Source: Rhynchopus sp. YZ270_cl-10 | Lineage: Eukaryota > Euglenozoa > Diplonemea > Diplonemida > Diplonemidae | DNA: 64,000 nt | NCBI GenBank assembly: GCA_964035575.1 | Contig: OZ037912.1 | Location: 930,001-994,000 of the forward strand | Direction: 5' to 3' | In this document: positions 12,311 to 24,289 of the stretch, in pieces | Position numbering within the stretch: position 1 is the first letter of the stretch | How the letters are laid out: the number at the start of each line of letters is the position of its first letter | Notes under the pieces: model-generated | Databases searched by the model: none | What the model saw: only the letters and a program-made list of their open reading frames with translations | What the model was told of the DNA's origin: nothing | Made by a program: the position numbers and the translations under genes

Positions 12311-13122
12311 TAGGGGGTCCGACTCCCTAGTAAAATTTTGTCCGGTTTTCATTTTTTTCAGCATCAGGCCATTTCCCGGGAACCCCCGGGTGAATCCTGC
12401 CCCCAAAATAGGGTTTCTGGGCCCTGTGGGGCTAAATTCACCCTCTAGGTACCCCAAAATACAAAAAAAATTGAAAAATATGGTGAAAATAGGCTATTTT
12501 GGCCTTAGGCAAAATGGCCGATTTTTGCCTAAAAATGGTGTCTCCAAAAAAAAATCAAAAAAACCCCAAAAAATAGACGAAAAAAGTCTTCTCTGGACAC
12601 AATTTCGACGGAATAAGTGGGTTGAGTCAATTGCAACCGGTTTTTCACCCTTTTGACAATTTTGCGACGCTTTTTTTGCGTTTTTTTTGTCCCCATCCCA
12701 TCCCCATCCCACCCTCATCCCACCCCATACGTTTTTTCACGTAAAAACACAAAAAAACATCAAAAAAATTGTCAAAAGAGTGAAACCCTGTTTTCAATTG
12801 ACTCAAAACACATTTTTGGGTCGAAATTGTGTCCAGAGACGACTTTTTTAGTCTATTTTTTGGGGTTTTTTTTTGATTTTTTGGAAATTTGGTCAAAATC
12901 GGCTATGTTGCCCAAAAGGCCAAAATAGCCTATTTTTCACCATATTTTTCAATTTTTTTTGTATTTTGGGGTACCTAGAGGGTGAATTTAGGCCCACAGT
13001 GCCCAGATATATTATTTTGGGGGCAGGATTCGCCCGGGGGTGCCCGGGAAATGGCCCAATATTGAAAAAAATGAAAACCGGACAAAATTCCTTAAGGAAT
13101 TCCTTAAGAGTCGGACCCCCTA
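12311..13122. mobile_element. Foldback element F1 inserted in a poly-C tract
   Basis: An 812-bp element with arms of roughly 380 bp (about 12311-12685 and 12735-13122) that are diverged reverse complements, separated by a short CCCATCC-rich loop. The ends are TAGGGGGTCCGACTC and its complement. It is flanked on the left by an 11-base C-run (12299-12309) and on the right by a 9-base C-run (13123-13131), so it appears to have inserted into poly-C/poly-G. No coding capacity. Termini match F2 at 55,664. Confidence 0.8.
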
Positions 13123-13148
13123 CCCCCCCCCGGGTCCCCCCCCCCTCC

Positions 13149-13628
<480 letters not shown>

Positions 13629-13784
13629 TGCCCCCCTCCCCTCTTTCTAAAATGCTTTTTTCGGCAAAAAAACAAAAGCCAAAGCAATACAGAGAGAACC
13701 AGCCAATTTTTCAACATACAAGCGATCTTTATATCCCCCCCTCCCCTCTTTCTATTTCCCAACAGGAAAACAAACTTTGATATT

Positions 13785-15443
13785 ATGCGTGTTTTGTGTG
13801 TTGCCGCGCTTGCGGCGCTCTCCACTGCGAGCCTTGTGCAGGTCCACGACGTGCCCCAGATTGGACACGGATGGACTGCAACAGAGTCTGCCGCCGACAG
13901 CACCGCGGTGTTCCGCAACGTCGTCATCGGGATGAAGCGGTCGAACGTCGCTGCGCTGAAGGACCTGGTTGCGGCTGTGTCCACCCCCGGGAGTGCTACG
14001 TACCTGCAGTACCCCACCTACGCTGAGCTGGGCGACCTGGTGCGCCCCCCGCAGGCGGCAACCGACACTGTGAAGGCGTGGCTTCAGGAGCACAACGTGG
14101 AGACCATCGTGGAGCACCCCCACGGCGACCACATCCGCATCGAGGCCAGCGTTGCGCAGCTTGAGGCGATGTCCGGTGGGCGGTTCACCTCCTATGTGCA
14201 CACCTCTGGAAAGCAGATTGCCCGTATGACCGGCCCAGTCATGCTCCCTGCCGAGATCGCTGCAGTGGTCGACACCTTCAGCGGCTTCAACGGATTCCCC
14301 CTCGCCCCCGTCAAGCGTGACCTCAAGGTCAAGAGGAACGTTGCCCTCGGCGGGTCCGTCCAGCCGCCCTTCCTGAGAACCACGTACAACGTCTCCTCGA
14401 TCACCCCCAGCGGCAAGCCCAACATCCAGGCCATCGCGCAGTTCCAGGGACAGTCCGTCAGAGACGAGGACCTCGCGAACTTCTGCAAGAAGTACGACCC
14501 CACCTCAGGAGACTGCAAGATCGCAAAGTACATCGGCAAGGACAAGCAGCTGCTCCCTGGGATTGAGTCGATGCTTGACACGGAGTACATTGTGCCGCTG
14601 GGCAAGGTGCCGACCTGGGTGTACTCCTACCCGTCGCTCGACTTCTGCAACGACCTGATTGACTTCGGAGGAAACGTCACCGGGTCTGCTGAGTACCCCT
14701 TCGTCATCAGCATCAGCTACGGGTCGCAGAAGATTGGTGCCTGCTCGGCGGATCTGACCAGCCGTTTTGCGGCCGACGTTGAGAAGATGTCCGCCATGGG
14801 TATCACCGTCATGATCTCCTCTGGAGACGACGGCAGTGGCCACTCCACCCGCCAGGGAATCAACGCAGGCAAGCTCAGCCCCGCCTACCCCTCCACTGTC
14901 CCCCACGCCGTCGCAGTTGGATCTACCTGGTTCCAGTCGGGCACTTCTGGTGCTGAGGAGGCATCGAAGCAGTTCGGATCTGGAGGAGGGTTCTCGTACG
15001 ACTTCAGCGCGCCGTCGTACCAGACTGCACAGATTGCGACGTACCTCAGCACCGTGGAGCTCCCGAAGGAGTACGCCTACGCGACCGGGGGGCGTGGTAC
15101 CCCTGATGTGTCCACCCTCGGACAGGACTTCACCGTGCTCTGGCATGGCCTCAGCGAGGCTGTCGGAGGCACCTCCGCCTCGTCGCCCACCTTCGCCGGG
15201 CTTGTCTCCCTCCTCAACGAAGTGTGCCTCACCGCAAGCGGCAAGACCCTCGGATTCCTGAACCCCCTCCTCTACTCGAACCCCCAGATGTTCCGCGACG
15301 TCACCGCAGGAACGAACGCGATTGGCAAGAACAAAGAGGGATGGGCCGCCATCAAGGGCTGGGATGCGTCCACCGGGCTCGGAACACCGGACTTCCCCAC
15401 CATGGTGGAGGTTGTGAGGAAGCACTGCACCAACGCGCTGTGA
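13785..15443 (+). CDS. Sedolisin / tripeptidyl-peptidase-like serine protease (family S53), secreted
   Basis: 552 residues, no intron. The ATG at 13785 lies 20 bases after TTTCTATTTCCCAACAG, which looks like a splice acceptor and supports this start over the satellite-derived open frame upstream. Residues 1-16 form a signal peptide (MRVLCVAALAALSTAS). A prodomain of the pro-kumamolisin type fills about 20-190. The catalytic domain shows the S53 set: Glu261 and Asp265 in GIESMLDTEY, the oxyanion Asp348 in ISSGDDGSG, and nucleophile Ser464 in GGTSASSP. The C-terminal calcium site is visible as FRDVTAG...GWDASTGLGTP. All key residues are present, so it should be an active acidic endopeptidase or tripeptidyl peptidase of the lysosome/vacuole or exterior. 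Codon use is strongly GC3. Confidence 0.93.
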   Translation: MRVLCVAALAALSTASLVQVHDVPQIGHGWTATESAADSTAVFRNVVIGMKRSNVAALKDLVAAVSTPGSATYLQYPTYAELGDLVRPPQAATDTVKAWLQEHNVETIVEHPHGDHIRIEASVAQLEAMSGGRFTSYVHTSGKQIARMTGPVMLPAEIAAVVDTFSGFNGFPLAPVKRDLKVKRNVALGGSVQPPFLRTTYNVSSITPSGKPNIQAIAQFQGQSVRDEDLANFCKKYDPTSGDCKIAKYIGKDKQLLPGIESMLDTEYIVPLGKVPTWVYSYPSLDFCNDLIDFGGNVTGSAEYPFVISISYGSQKIGACSADLTSRFAADVEKMSAMGITVMISSGDDGSGHSTRQGINAGKLSPAYPSTVPHAVAVGSTWFQSGTSGAEEASKQFGSGGGFSYDFSAPSYQTAQIATYLSTVELPKEYAYATGGRGTPDVSTLGQDFTVLWHGLSEAVGGTSASSPTFAGLVSLLNEVCLTASGKTLGFLNPLLYSNPQMFRDVTAGTNAIGKNKEGWAAIKGWDASTGLGTPDFPTMVEVVRKHCTNAL

Positions 15444-16205
15444 AAGGTGTTTTGATACAAAAAAAAAACAAACAAAAAAAATGTAAAAAAAAACAGAGTG
15501 TTTTTGTGTTCTCCAAAACCGTGAAATTCGTATGTTCGATGTGCGGTTTTGAGGAGTTAACAAATGTAACAATTCTACGCGTGATTCCTCCCCCCTTTTT
15601 TTTTGTTCCAATTTTTAAAGATGTGTGTGCACGCGAGCGACACATTCATCTTGCAATTTTTTTTTTCGATTTCTTTTATGTGTGCGCCCAGGCGCATATG
15701 AGTCAACGTTCCAAAACTTATTTCTTTTTCGAACACGGTATTGAGACAAGAGGTAGAGAGGGTTCACTGCCATGTACAAAAAAAAAAAAAAAAAAAAAAA
15801 TGATTCTTTCTCTTTTGTTTCTTCTTCCCGCTGATGGATTTGTGGGGGCGTGCATGTGCACAATAGCCACATTCGTCTATCACGTTTTCTTCTTCTTTTT
15901 TTTTTAAAAAAACCATCTTGCATGCACCGGAAAAATATTTAGGGAGAGGCTGTTCTATTGAAGAGGGGGGGGAGGGAGGGAGTGGGGGCGGTTTGTATTA
16001 AACTACCCTCAACTCACTTCCCCCTTTTTTTTTTGCGAATATCCTTGCAAGGTTTGACTTTTCCAGTGCGTATCCCCCGCTCTTTTTGATGATTTTTTTT
16101 TTTTTTGAGAAGAAATTCCCCCCCCAAAAAAAAAAAAGATCCACTCTTTTTTTTCTCCACTCACGCCCCACCCTTTGCATGAGCTCGACTGAGATGCATT
16201 TTAGA
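15444..16205. other. AT-rich spacer
   Basis: Poly-A, poly-T and poly-G runs with no gene. It contains one copy of the dispersed motif GATGTGTGTGCACG(A/C)GAG at about 15620, 175 bp after the protease stop codon. Confidence 0.6.
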
Positions 16206-16210
16206 ACGTT

Positions 16211-17170
16211 TCAACTCTCGTTCAACGTAGAAAATGTTGGGGTAATGTTGGAATGGAACCTGGAGGGGAAATTTATTGGTTCATTTTTGTGCAAAGATGC
16301 ATACCAAGGCGATGCCACCTCCTCCTTGTCTGCATCGACCGTCGAACGCCATCTCTCTGGGGGTGTCAAGGTTCTGGTAGGCGGGGGGTTTCCGTCGACT
16401 GGTGGCAGCGCTGGTGGCGGGGGGTTTTCGTCAGCAGCATTGTCGGTGCCCTCCCCAAAGAGAAGAGCCTGCTCAGCGCGCTCCTGCAGCTGTCCCTCAC
16501 GATCAGCCTGTTCTTGCATCTCGGCCCTCTTCCGCAGCACAACATCCCAGAGCTTCTTTCTGCGATCCTCGACACTCTCGTACGTCGAGGCATTGCCAAA
16601 ACGTATTCCGAGCTGAAACTTGGCGTTCCACTCGTTCAGCTGAGCAAGGCTAGCTTTCATAGCCGTTGTTCGAGGCAGGGTGTGAATCGTGAGCGGCTTC
16701 TGCTCCTTTCCGAAGCAGATCACATTTTCGTAGTTCTTCCAGAAACCGCGATGGAGAGGGCCCTGGCAATACCCTTGAGTGCGTCAAAAGACAACGCATT
16801 GATCCTGCTGTTGCTGTCTCAGCTGCGCCCTCCTCCACCTCAGCCCGCTGTCGCTACAACCGTCGGTGTGGCCGTCAGTGTTCCTCCGGATTTCAATAGT
16901 TGCTGAGGTACCCCAGGATCAGGTTGTCCTCGACCCATGCCGTGGATCTCACCCAGCAGCCCCTCGGAAGTACACTGCACGAGTAGGCAGTCCATGTCCA
17001 CCCCATGGCCATACGCCTCAACTGCAGACGCCTTCGTCCCACAACGCACACCAAAGTATCGACCGACCTCGGGGGCAAACTGGAAACTGCCAGAAGTATC
17101 CCTTGAAGTCGGCGAGGCCTCATCATGGATTCCTTGTACTCAACGAGGAGGAGTTGGTCGTCTTCAGGTT
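16211..17170 (-). pseudogene. Minus-strand coding region of unknown family, probably decayed
   Basis: The clearest open stretch is 16211-16723 (minus). It has an acidic/basic segment rich in Glu, Arg and Gln (MKASLAQLNEWNAKFQ..., RKKLWDVVLRKRAEMQEQAD) that would form a coiled coil, then a Pro-rich tail. Further upstream on the same strand (16840-17170), coding-quality codons with GC at third positions continue, but the good signal moves between frames several times without recognisable introns. This suggests a broken gene or assembly indels. It is the only substantial minus-strand coding signal in the window. Family not recognised. Confidence 0.4.
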
Positions 17171-17782
17171 CTAAGCCGCTGGAGAAGAGTGCTCTATGCC
17201 TCTATCTCCTTCATGAGAGTCCGCAATGGCCCAACTGGCACACTGCGTGCTTCGTTCGATTGGATTTGCACCCAACTTCTGGTGGCAGAATGATCCTGTC
17301 ATTGTCGTCATCATTATTGCACTATATTTTTTTTGCGATCCACACAATTATTACGTCTCCCACTTCAGAGAGGGCGAAGAGCAGAGTGTTTTTTTTCGTA
17401 GTGTTGTTCTTAGGCCACGCTTACTGGTGTTGCTGAAGGGAGGTGCTATTTTTTCCCCCTGCTATTTTCTGCTATTCTGGGCATCTGGATTTTTTTTGTG
17501 CGGCTTGAAGGGAGGTGCTATTTTTTTTGTGCTATTTTAGGGTCGTCGTCCCACTAACGGTACTATTTGTTTTCTGTAGCATCCAATGCTCTTCACCCCT
17601 TCCCTGTCCCCCCCTACACATTTCCAGCGAAACACACACAAAAAAAAAAAAAAAAAAAAAAAACACAAAACACACAAAAAAGCACCCCCTCTCACCTCCC
17701 TATTCAAAAACGATGCGGGAAACTTAACATTTTTCCTCTTTTTTTTTCTCTCTTCTTTTCCTCTCTCTCTCACAAAAAAAAA
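17171..17782. other. Spacer with two degenerate GTGTGGCTGAA-type elements
   Basis: Two degenerate tandem copies of the small TIR element found at 22.3, 24.6 and 25.4 kb lie at about 17420-17555, recognisable by TGAAGGGAGGTGCTATTTTT and TGCTATTTTCTGCTATT. Poly-A and poly-T runs follow up to the next gene. Confidence 0.5.
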
Positions 17783-17892
17783 ATGTATATGAACAGTGTT
17801 GCAAGCCGTTTGGGAGGCCTGACCGGAAACACCGTCTTTCCGTTCGCGATGAACGGGCATGTGTTCATGTACAGACCGGAGGAGGTCCGGTT

Positions 17893-20800
17893 GTGTTGAA
17901 ACGGGTGGTAACGTCGTTTAAACCAAGGGTACAGCATACAGTGCATGTTATGTTGCGGAATTTGGGTGCATCTGAGACTGGCGATGATCCTTCACTTCAT
18001 TCGGACCCCGTACCTCCGGTTGTGGTTGTCCTGGGGGGTACACGGTGCACCGCAGTGCAAACCCCATGGCAACTCTCCGCCTCACCAATGAACGCTGGCG
18101 ACGACATCCTCATCCACTCTGCCACCCCCTGCCGTTCCCGCCCCTCCGTTGGAGTTCAAAACCCTCTTGACGGCATTGCTCTACGACTCCCGCATACAAT
18201 CGCGGCGCACGCTTCTGTTCTTCTTGACGACAAAAGGGTTGCGCTGATTGGTGGCTGGTCCAAACCCGGGTTGCTCAGAACGATAACGGTGGTTACTTTG
18301 CATTATGATGTAAATGCTTCTCCAGAACTGCCGCAATCTCCGAATAGTGTGGGGGGTGTTGGTGTATTAGATTCAAGGTTTTCTGTGACGGCGGAGATTG
18401 TGAACCCAGAAAAGCAGGCGTTGTGCAGGATGCTGCACAGTGCGTGTATCGCGTTTGTGCAAAAGCAGCAGCTCCTCATTGTGTTTGGTGGGATGACGGT
18501 GCATCCAGGCATGGAATCAGAAGGGGAGGCGGTGAACTCATTGCTATCATCGCATCCCGCAGGGTTTTCCGATCCGGGCCCGCAGTTTGCTGCGTTGGGA
18601 AGCAGTGCGACAAATAGTATGTACGTCTGCAACGTTCTGGAGATGTTCGAGGTGCGCGGCAATCAGTTCACCCATTTAGACTGTACGATAGAAAACGAAG
18701 AGAATGGACCGACCCCGCGGTGTTCCTCCGCGAGCTGCAGTCTTTACGGATCGGGCTGCTCCAGCAGCAATACTCCGGGTCACGGTGGGGTTGCGATATT
18801 TGGCGGCCGAAACGAACGGGGCGAGGTCCTAAACGACCTTTTTGTCCTTTCCCCAAGCGGGGCTGCCAGCGCCGGCAGCAACAGCAGCAGCGGTAGCACA
18901 CCTTCATCCCCTCCCTTCGTTTGGCGCGAGATAACACTCACCTCCGATGCCAACTGCAGTGTCCCCCGCAGAATCGGCCACAGCCTTGTTACCGTCGTTT
19001 GCGGGAAAATTCTCCTTGTAGGCGGAAGTGGCGGCTCTGTGCGCGGCAACACAACCAGCCCCGGGGCTTCCTACACCAACGCACCACACCATGATGCAAC
19101 CCCAAGAGAACGAAGTGCAGACCGTCGTGGCATGTCTGCACCCATCTCTCCGAGGTCCTGCGATTCGCGTGTCTCAGGGGGGTCTGCGGGGCTGCCTCCC
19201 AACTCCGCACCCCCTCTGTGTGAGAGCTGGCTTTTCTACGAGATGGATTTGGAAGCAGGCACCATATCGCGGTTAGGCGGCGACCGTTTTGCGCCCACCG
19301 CAGGTCTGGTGTGGCTCTCCGCATGCGCGGCAAATGGGGTGATCTGGTGTTGGGGAGGAGTAGCTGGGACGAAATCTGCTTCCCATGCCCTCCAATCATG
19401 CTTCCCTTCTATAAAATATGAAATACACGACCCAGATTTGCATGGAAAAGCTGCCTTCACAGCGGCCGCAGTGTTGATCGCGGTGACCGCAAAGTTGGGT
19501 GGTGAGCTTTCAATTCTCTCCTCCGATGATGATCTGATCTCAACAGATCTGCTGCGAGGTCTTGATGACGATGAGAAGGACGCTGGGCATCTTCCGAATA
19601 TCTCCGAAGACGATGTGTCCACGCAGACAAGCTGGGGTGGGGTGTTGAGCGACGACAACAGTCTCATCGCAACTCCGACAACGCGAGGAGGTGCTCCTAC
19701 CGCTTCAGCGACCATTGCCTTCCCCGCAGAGCAGGTCAGCCCCAGCAAGGCCTCCCCCGCGCTTCTGCAGCACTTTGCGAAGGACGATCGGAGAGCCACA
19801 ACTGACACCAAACGGCGAAAACGGAAAAAGAAGGGCGGGTCCGCTTCCTCCTCCAGTGGCATGTCCCCTACCGCGCCGCCTGGTGTGTCCGCCTCTATAT
19901 CTGCCTCAGAATTCCCAAGAATGCTGTCCACCTCAAGCTCCCACTCTGCCTCCGATGCGGTCGAAGGAATCCATCAGATTAGTGTAGTAGAACTGCCCTC
20001 GCCTACTGTCACCCCACACGAGGCGGTCGAACAACGCAGTGCGTCCCCCTTCTTTAATACTCTACAATCGTTGGATCCGTCCAATTCTCTTGCCTCTATC
20101 ATTAGTGGTATACCCGGGGCCGTTCGTAGCGCGTCATTAGTTCTTTCTTCAAGCAGTGATTTGGATGGCGAAGTGGAAAGCACAAAAGGGGCTGTAGGGA
20201 ACAATCCGCATACCGCTTCGAATAGTAGTACCGAGATGCAGGCGGCAACGCGGAGTGTTGATACAGTGGTGTCGGAGGTAGGGGTGAATGAAGTGGGAGG
20301 GAGTGAAGGTGGTAGCGGCACGCCCGGGAAGAGGCCCTCCGTTCCGGGGCAGTTTATCAAAAAGACGTTTGAGTTTTTGGAGTCGGTGTCCCCGCAAATG
20401 CAGTTTCCGGTGGATGCGTTGCTCAGTGCGCTGCAGCCGGAGTCTGGGAAGATCACTGAGGCAGCAACGTCTTCGGTGCCTCATATTACAGTGCGTGAAA
20501 TAGCGCAAAACCAACAGCAGACCCCTATCTTTGCAACGGAAGTTCAAGCGGCAGAGTCTGCTGTGCTTCCGGGAACACCACCGACGCAGATGATGCATCA
20601 AACGAATCTTAACTTTGGAGACCGTGTATTGGGCTGCGATACAAGCAGGATTGAAATGGGGGAAACCGGACCGGCGGAAGCAAAGGAATCTTCAGCCACC
20701 CCTGGTGGCGCTTCATGCGATGTGAGTCGAGCTGAGCTGACATTCGAAGCGGGTACGTCTGCTTCCTCAGACTATGTGCGTGTAGGGAGTGTAGGGACGG

Positions 20801-22996
20801 CGGAAGCATCCGAGGGGGTGACTGTGGAGGGCTCCGGGCAAGGGGGAATAGGGAATGGCAGTGGGTTGCAAGGGGAAGGGAGTGGTGGGGGCAGTGGTGG
20901 TGGCAGCTACAGCCAGGAGCAGCCGCGTCTGACGACAGAAACGTCGCAGCAGCAGCTCTATAAGGCGTCGCCGATTGCAAGCGAGGGCAGCGGGAACTTC
21001 GCAGCCTCTGTTCGAGTAAAGGCCGTATTCGATGATAGTATGCTTTAAATTTTGTTTTATTACGATATACTTTGTGGTGGGAAATGATTCAAACGTCTGA
21101 GAGTATTCACGTGGGTAGCGTACCAACTAAAGACGACGGGGTTCTTTATTATTTTTCATGTTGCCTAAGGACGGTTAACTATCCAACCTTTATTTATTAT
21201 CTATTCTGTAACCTCACTCGCTTTTACGGCACCTTTATCACCCTTTTTTGGCAGCTTAGGTCCATATTATTTTCAAAAAAAAACCCCCCTTTTCTTATCA
21301 GGCACCCTCTCGTTCACTGTGAAGCAGGACTCCTCTTGGGAGGGCTTCCTCGATGTGTTGGTTGAGAACTCAATGCCCCTTCTGTCCGAATCCGGCGCGA
21401 CAGGGATCAGCAGCGGCAGCGACCTCTTGCAGAGCACCCGCCTCTACTGGATCGACGAGGACCAGGACCGCATTACACTTGGGAGCGCCGTGCACTATCA
21501 GTCCTTCATGGAGCACTGCGGGGACCGAAATGGGCGCGCCGCGGGGCGGGTTGCTGTGGAGTGGCGGAAAGGGATGCACCCACACACCCAGCACACCACA
21601 CCCACACCGCCACGCGACCAGCCCAACCCTGCCTACCGCACAACACCACCGAGACAACACTTCCCCCCTAACGACACCAACGACATCGACAACCTTGTCG
21701 ACGCTTCCCGCATCCGCTGGCGCGAAGGCCGCCTCATCGGCAAAGGAAGCTACGGCGAGGTCTATCAAGCCCTCGAAGCCTCCGGCCGCATCATCGCTGT
21801 CAAAAAGATCCCTCTCCCCGACGGGCAAATCGGGAACGTCGAGCGCGAGATCTCGCTCCTTCGAGACCTCGACCATCCGAACATCGTCAAGCTCCTAGGG
21901 ACGGACCGTCTCCCTCATTCGAACTGTCTCTGCATCTTAATGGAGTATCTGTCAGGGGGGAGCCTCGCCTCGATGGCCCGGCAGTATGGGGGTGATGGAG
22001 GCGGGCTCAGCCTTGGGACAGTGCAGGTGTACACGCGGCAGATCCTGCTCGGGTTGGAATACCTGCATGGGAAGGAGGTGGTGCATAGAGACATTAAAGG
22101 GGAGAATATCCTAGTGGACCAGAATGGGAACTGCAAGCTTGGGGACTTTGGCGCGTCGAAGATCATCTCGGAAACGTCGTCTGCGGCGCAGATTTCGTCA
22201 GGTTTGAGGGGGACAATCCTGTTCTTCGCTCCCGAGGTATGCGCAAAGATTGACCAAAAGATTTTAAAATTGGTGGAGCACACTCTAGGGTGGCTACACT
22301 AATACAACCAAGTTTTCAAAACAACAAATTGTGGCTGACGACCCCAAAATAGCAGAAAATAGCAGAAAGTAGCACGAAATAGCCCAAAAAATAGCACCCC
22401 CCCTTCAGCCACACCAATACGCTTGCGTTTCTTTCCCCCCATATCCACAGCAACACCCCCTCCTCTATTCCACACACACAGATCATCTCCGACATGCAAT
22501 ACTCTTTCCAAAGCGACATCTGGGCGTTGGGCTGCACCTTCATCGAGATGGTCACTGGGGCGCCCCCTTGGAACGAATGGCTGAAGGAGGTCTGCTCATC
22601 ACCCCTCTCACCCCCCTTTCTCCGTATACAGAGAGAGAGAGAGAGTGCACCTTTGTTTTAAATGAAAAGAACTTTATTCACTCTAAACACCCCTTTCTCC
22701 TGCAGACACGGCCGAATCAATGGATCATTCACAAGCACGTTGAGGCCAACCCCACCCCTCCGCTGCCGACGAATGTCCCCGAGAGCTTCATGGAGATGCT
22801 CCTGCAGTGCCTGCAGGTCAACGTCGAGATGCGCCCCTCGGCAGCACAGCTCCTACACCACCGCTTCCTCAAGGGTGTCTTCGACCACGGCCCAACGAAA
22901 GCCAACTCGGACCTCTTCCTTGGATCACCATCAGAGTTCTCTACCCTCCAAATGGCAACAATCTCGACAGCCCCGCCTACACACAAAACATCTTAG
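17893..22996 (+). CDS. Kelch-repeat / PB1 / MAP3K-like protein kinase, four exons
   Basis: Exons: about 17893-21037, 21302-22236, 22482-22589 and 22706-22996 (TAG). The first exon encodes Kelch-type blades (RVALIGGW, LLIVFGG, GGVAIFGGRNERGEVLNDLF, KILLVGGSGG, GVIWCWGG), then a Ser/Gly-rich, low-complexity linker of about 500 residues. A PB1 domain straddles intron 1: VRVKAVFDD before it, then STLSFTVKQDSSWEGFLDVL and RLYWIDEDQDRITL. The kinase has GKGSYGEVYQA (P-loop), AVKKI, HRDIKGEN (catalytic loop), GDFGASK (DFG) and APE completed across intron 2. This is a STE11/MEKK-like set with all catalytic residues. Introns have donors GTATGC, GTATGC and GTCTGC. The N-terminus is unsettled: an ATG at 17783 opens a plausible first stretch (MYMNSVASRLGGLTGN...) in another frame that stops at 17899, so a one-base shift or a different first exon is needed. 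Confidence 0.87.
22273..22321 (+). repeat. ACTAATACAACCAAG repeat in the kinase-gene intron
   Basis: A 49-nt stretch from GTGGAGCACACTCTAGGG through CTACACTAATACAACCAAG to TTTTCAAAA is identical to 1738-1786. Related, more diverged copies lie at about 3200, 6048, 23093 and 31685. Confidence 0.75.
22330..22415 (-). mobile_element. Small TIR element (GGTGTGGCTGA...TCAGCCACACC) in the intron
   Basis: An 86-bp element with 10-bp inverted ends and an inner motif TGCTATTTTCTGCTATTTTG. Sister copies: 24586-24651, 25406-25470, degenerate 17420-17555 and partial 4129-4155. Non-coding MITE. Confidence 0.7.
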
Positions 22997-23168
22997 CGAT
23001 GAGGAAGCTGTTTAGTTGGAAATGTCTTTGCAAGGAGAGGGTGTTTAAAAAAAAAAAATAACGAAAATTTTTTGTGTGGTGGAGATCATCACCTCGTGGT
23101 GTCTTTTCTAATACAAAAAAAATTTCAGTAAAAAACAAAAATGACTTTAAAATAGTGTGAGGGTATAC

Positions 23169-24094
23169 CATACTTGGACCGCCCGTAATATATTTCGGGC
23201 GAATTCGGGCGAATTTTTCGGGCGCGGATCCCGAGCGCCCGAAATGTGCCCGAAATATATTTCGGGCATTTTAAAGGGAATTTATACGTAATTCGGGCGA
23301 ATTCGGGCGCATTTCGGGCGAATTTGGGCACATTTCGGGCGAATTCGGGCGATTTCGGGCAGATTCGGGCGAATTCGGGCGCACAACCAGTATCTTATGT
23401 GTGCTGGGAAGCATGCCACCAGTGTAAAAATCTAACGCTTTATTTGAAAGATTGGCACAAAATTTGTTCAAAGAAAAAAAAATTGAGCAAAAATTCCTAG
23501 TAGAACCCAACTTATATGAGTGCAGCTCTGTTAGCAGCCACGTATAAAACCGATTTCCCTAACAATTTACACTAAAATACTACTAAAAACGTAAAAAGGC
23601 GATTTTTCACGTTTTTGGGCATCTCCTGAGCAACTACAGGCCCGAAACACCCCCAGAATGGGTCAGAACCACCCTGTGACCCGAAAATTCACAAAAATTC
23701 ACCCTGAAATACGAAAAAATAGTGGAAACCCGGTTCATAGTGTGCTTTGGGTGGGAATAAGCAAATGATAGTCAGAAAACCCGTGATTTGGTGGTGATTC
23801 TCACGGGCCTCCAAAGTGCACTCAGGTGTACAAAAGTTTTCGATTATTGCTTATTTTGACAGATTTGACATCAAAATTTTCCAAATATAAAAAGTTTTTT
23901 GCGAAAATGAGTAGAACCCTACCTAGTCGGTTTTCACTAAGGAAAAAGCGCCCGAATTCGCCCGAAATCTGCATTTCGGGCGACTTCGGGCGTTTTCGGG
24001 CGAATTCGGGCGCACAAAATCGCCCGAAATCCGCCCCTAATTCGCCCGAAATCGCCCGAAATGCCCGAAATTTATTTCGGGCGGTCCAAGTATG
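23169..24094. mobile_element. TIR element with CGGGCGAATT subterminal word arrays (926 bp)
   Basis: Perfect 17-bp terminal inverted repeats, CATACTTGGACCGCCCG and its complement. Just inside each end, the word TTCGGGCGAATTCGGGCG and shorter forms recur many times (about 23185-23390 and 23945-24080). The interior (about 23600-23730) is related to the inner module of the F foldback elements (GGGCATCTCC..GAGCAACTACAGGC). No open frame. No clear target duplication: the flanks are GTATAC and CTACTA. Confidence 0.75.
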
Positions 24095-24289
24095 CTACTA
24101 TACATTCATCCGACCTTTTTTTTTTACAGCTATTATTTTTTTTTCTCAGCGGGGGGGTGGGTTGTGGGGAGTATCATTTTCTGCTTTTTTGTGTGTGCAA
24201 TTTTCTGGGGGAAGGGGAGAGAGTGAGAGGTGTGTGTCGTAACGCGTTTTCTTTGTCTTTTTTTTAAATTTTTTTTGGAGAGGAGCTTT

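Noticed and set aside
14505-15611. 368-codon antisense frame over the S53 gene
   Set aside because: Shadow of a GC3-rich gene; no domain and no independent start or splice signals.
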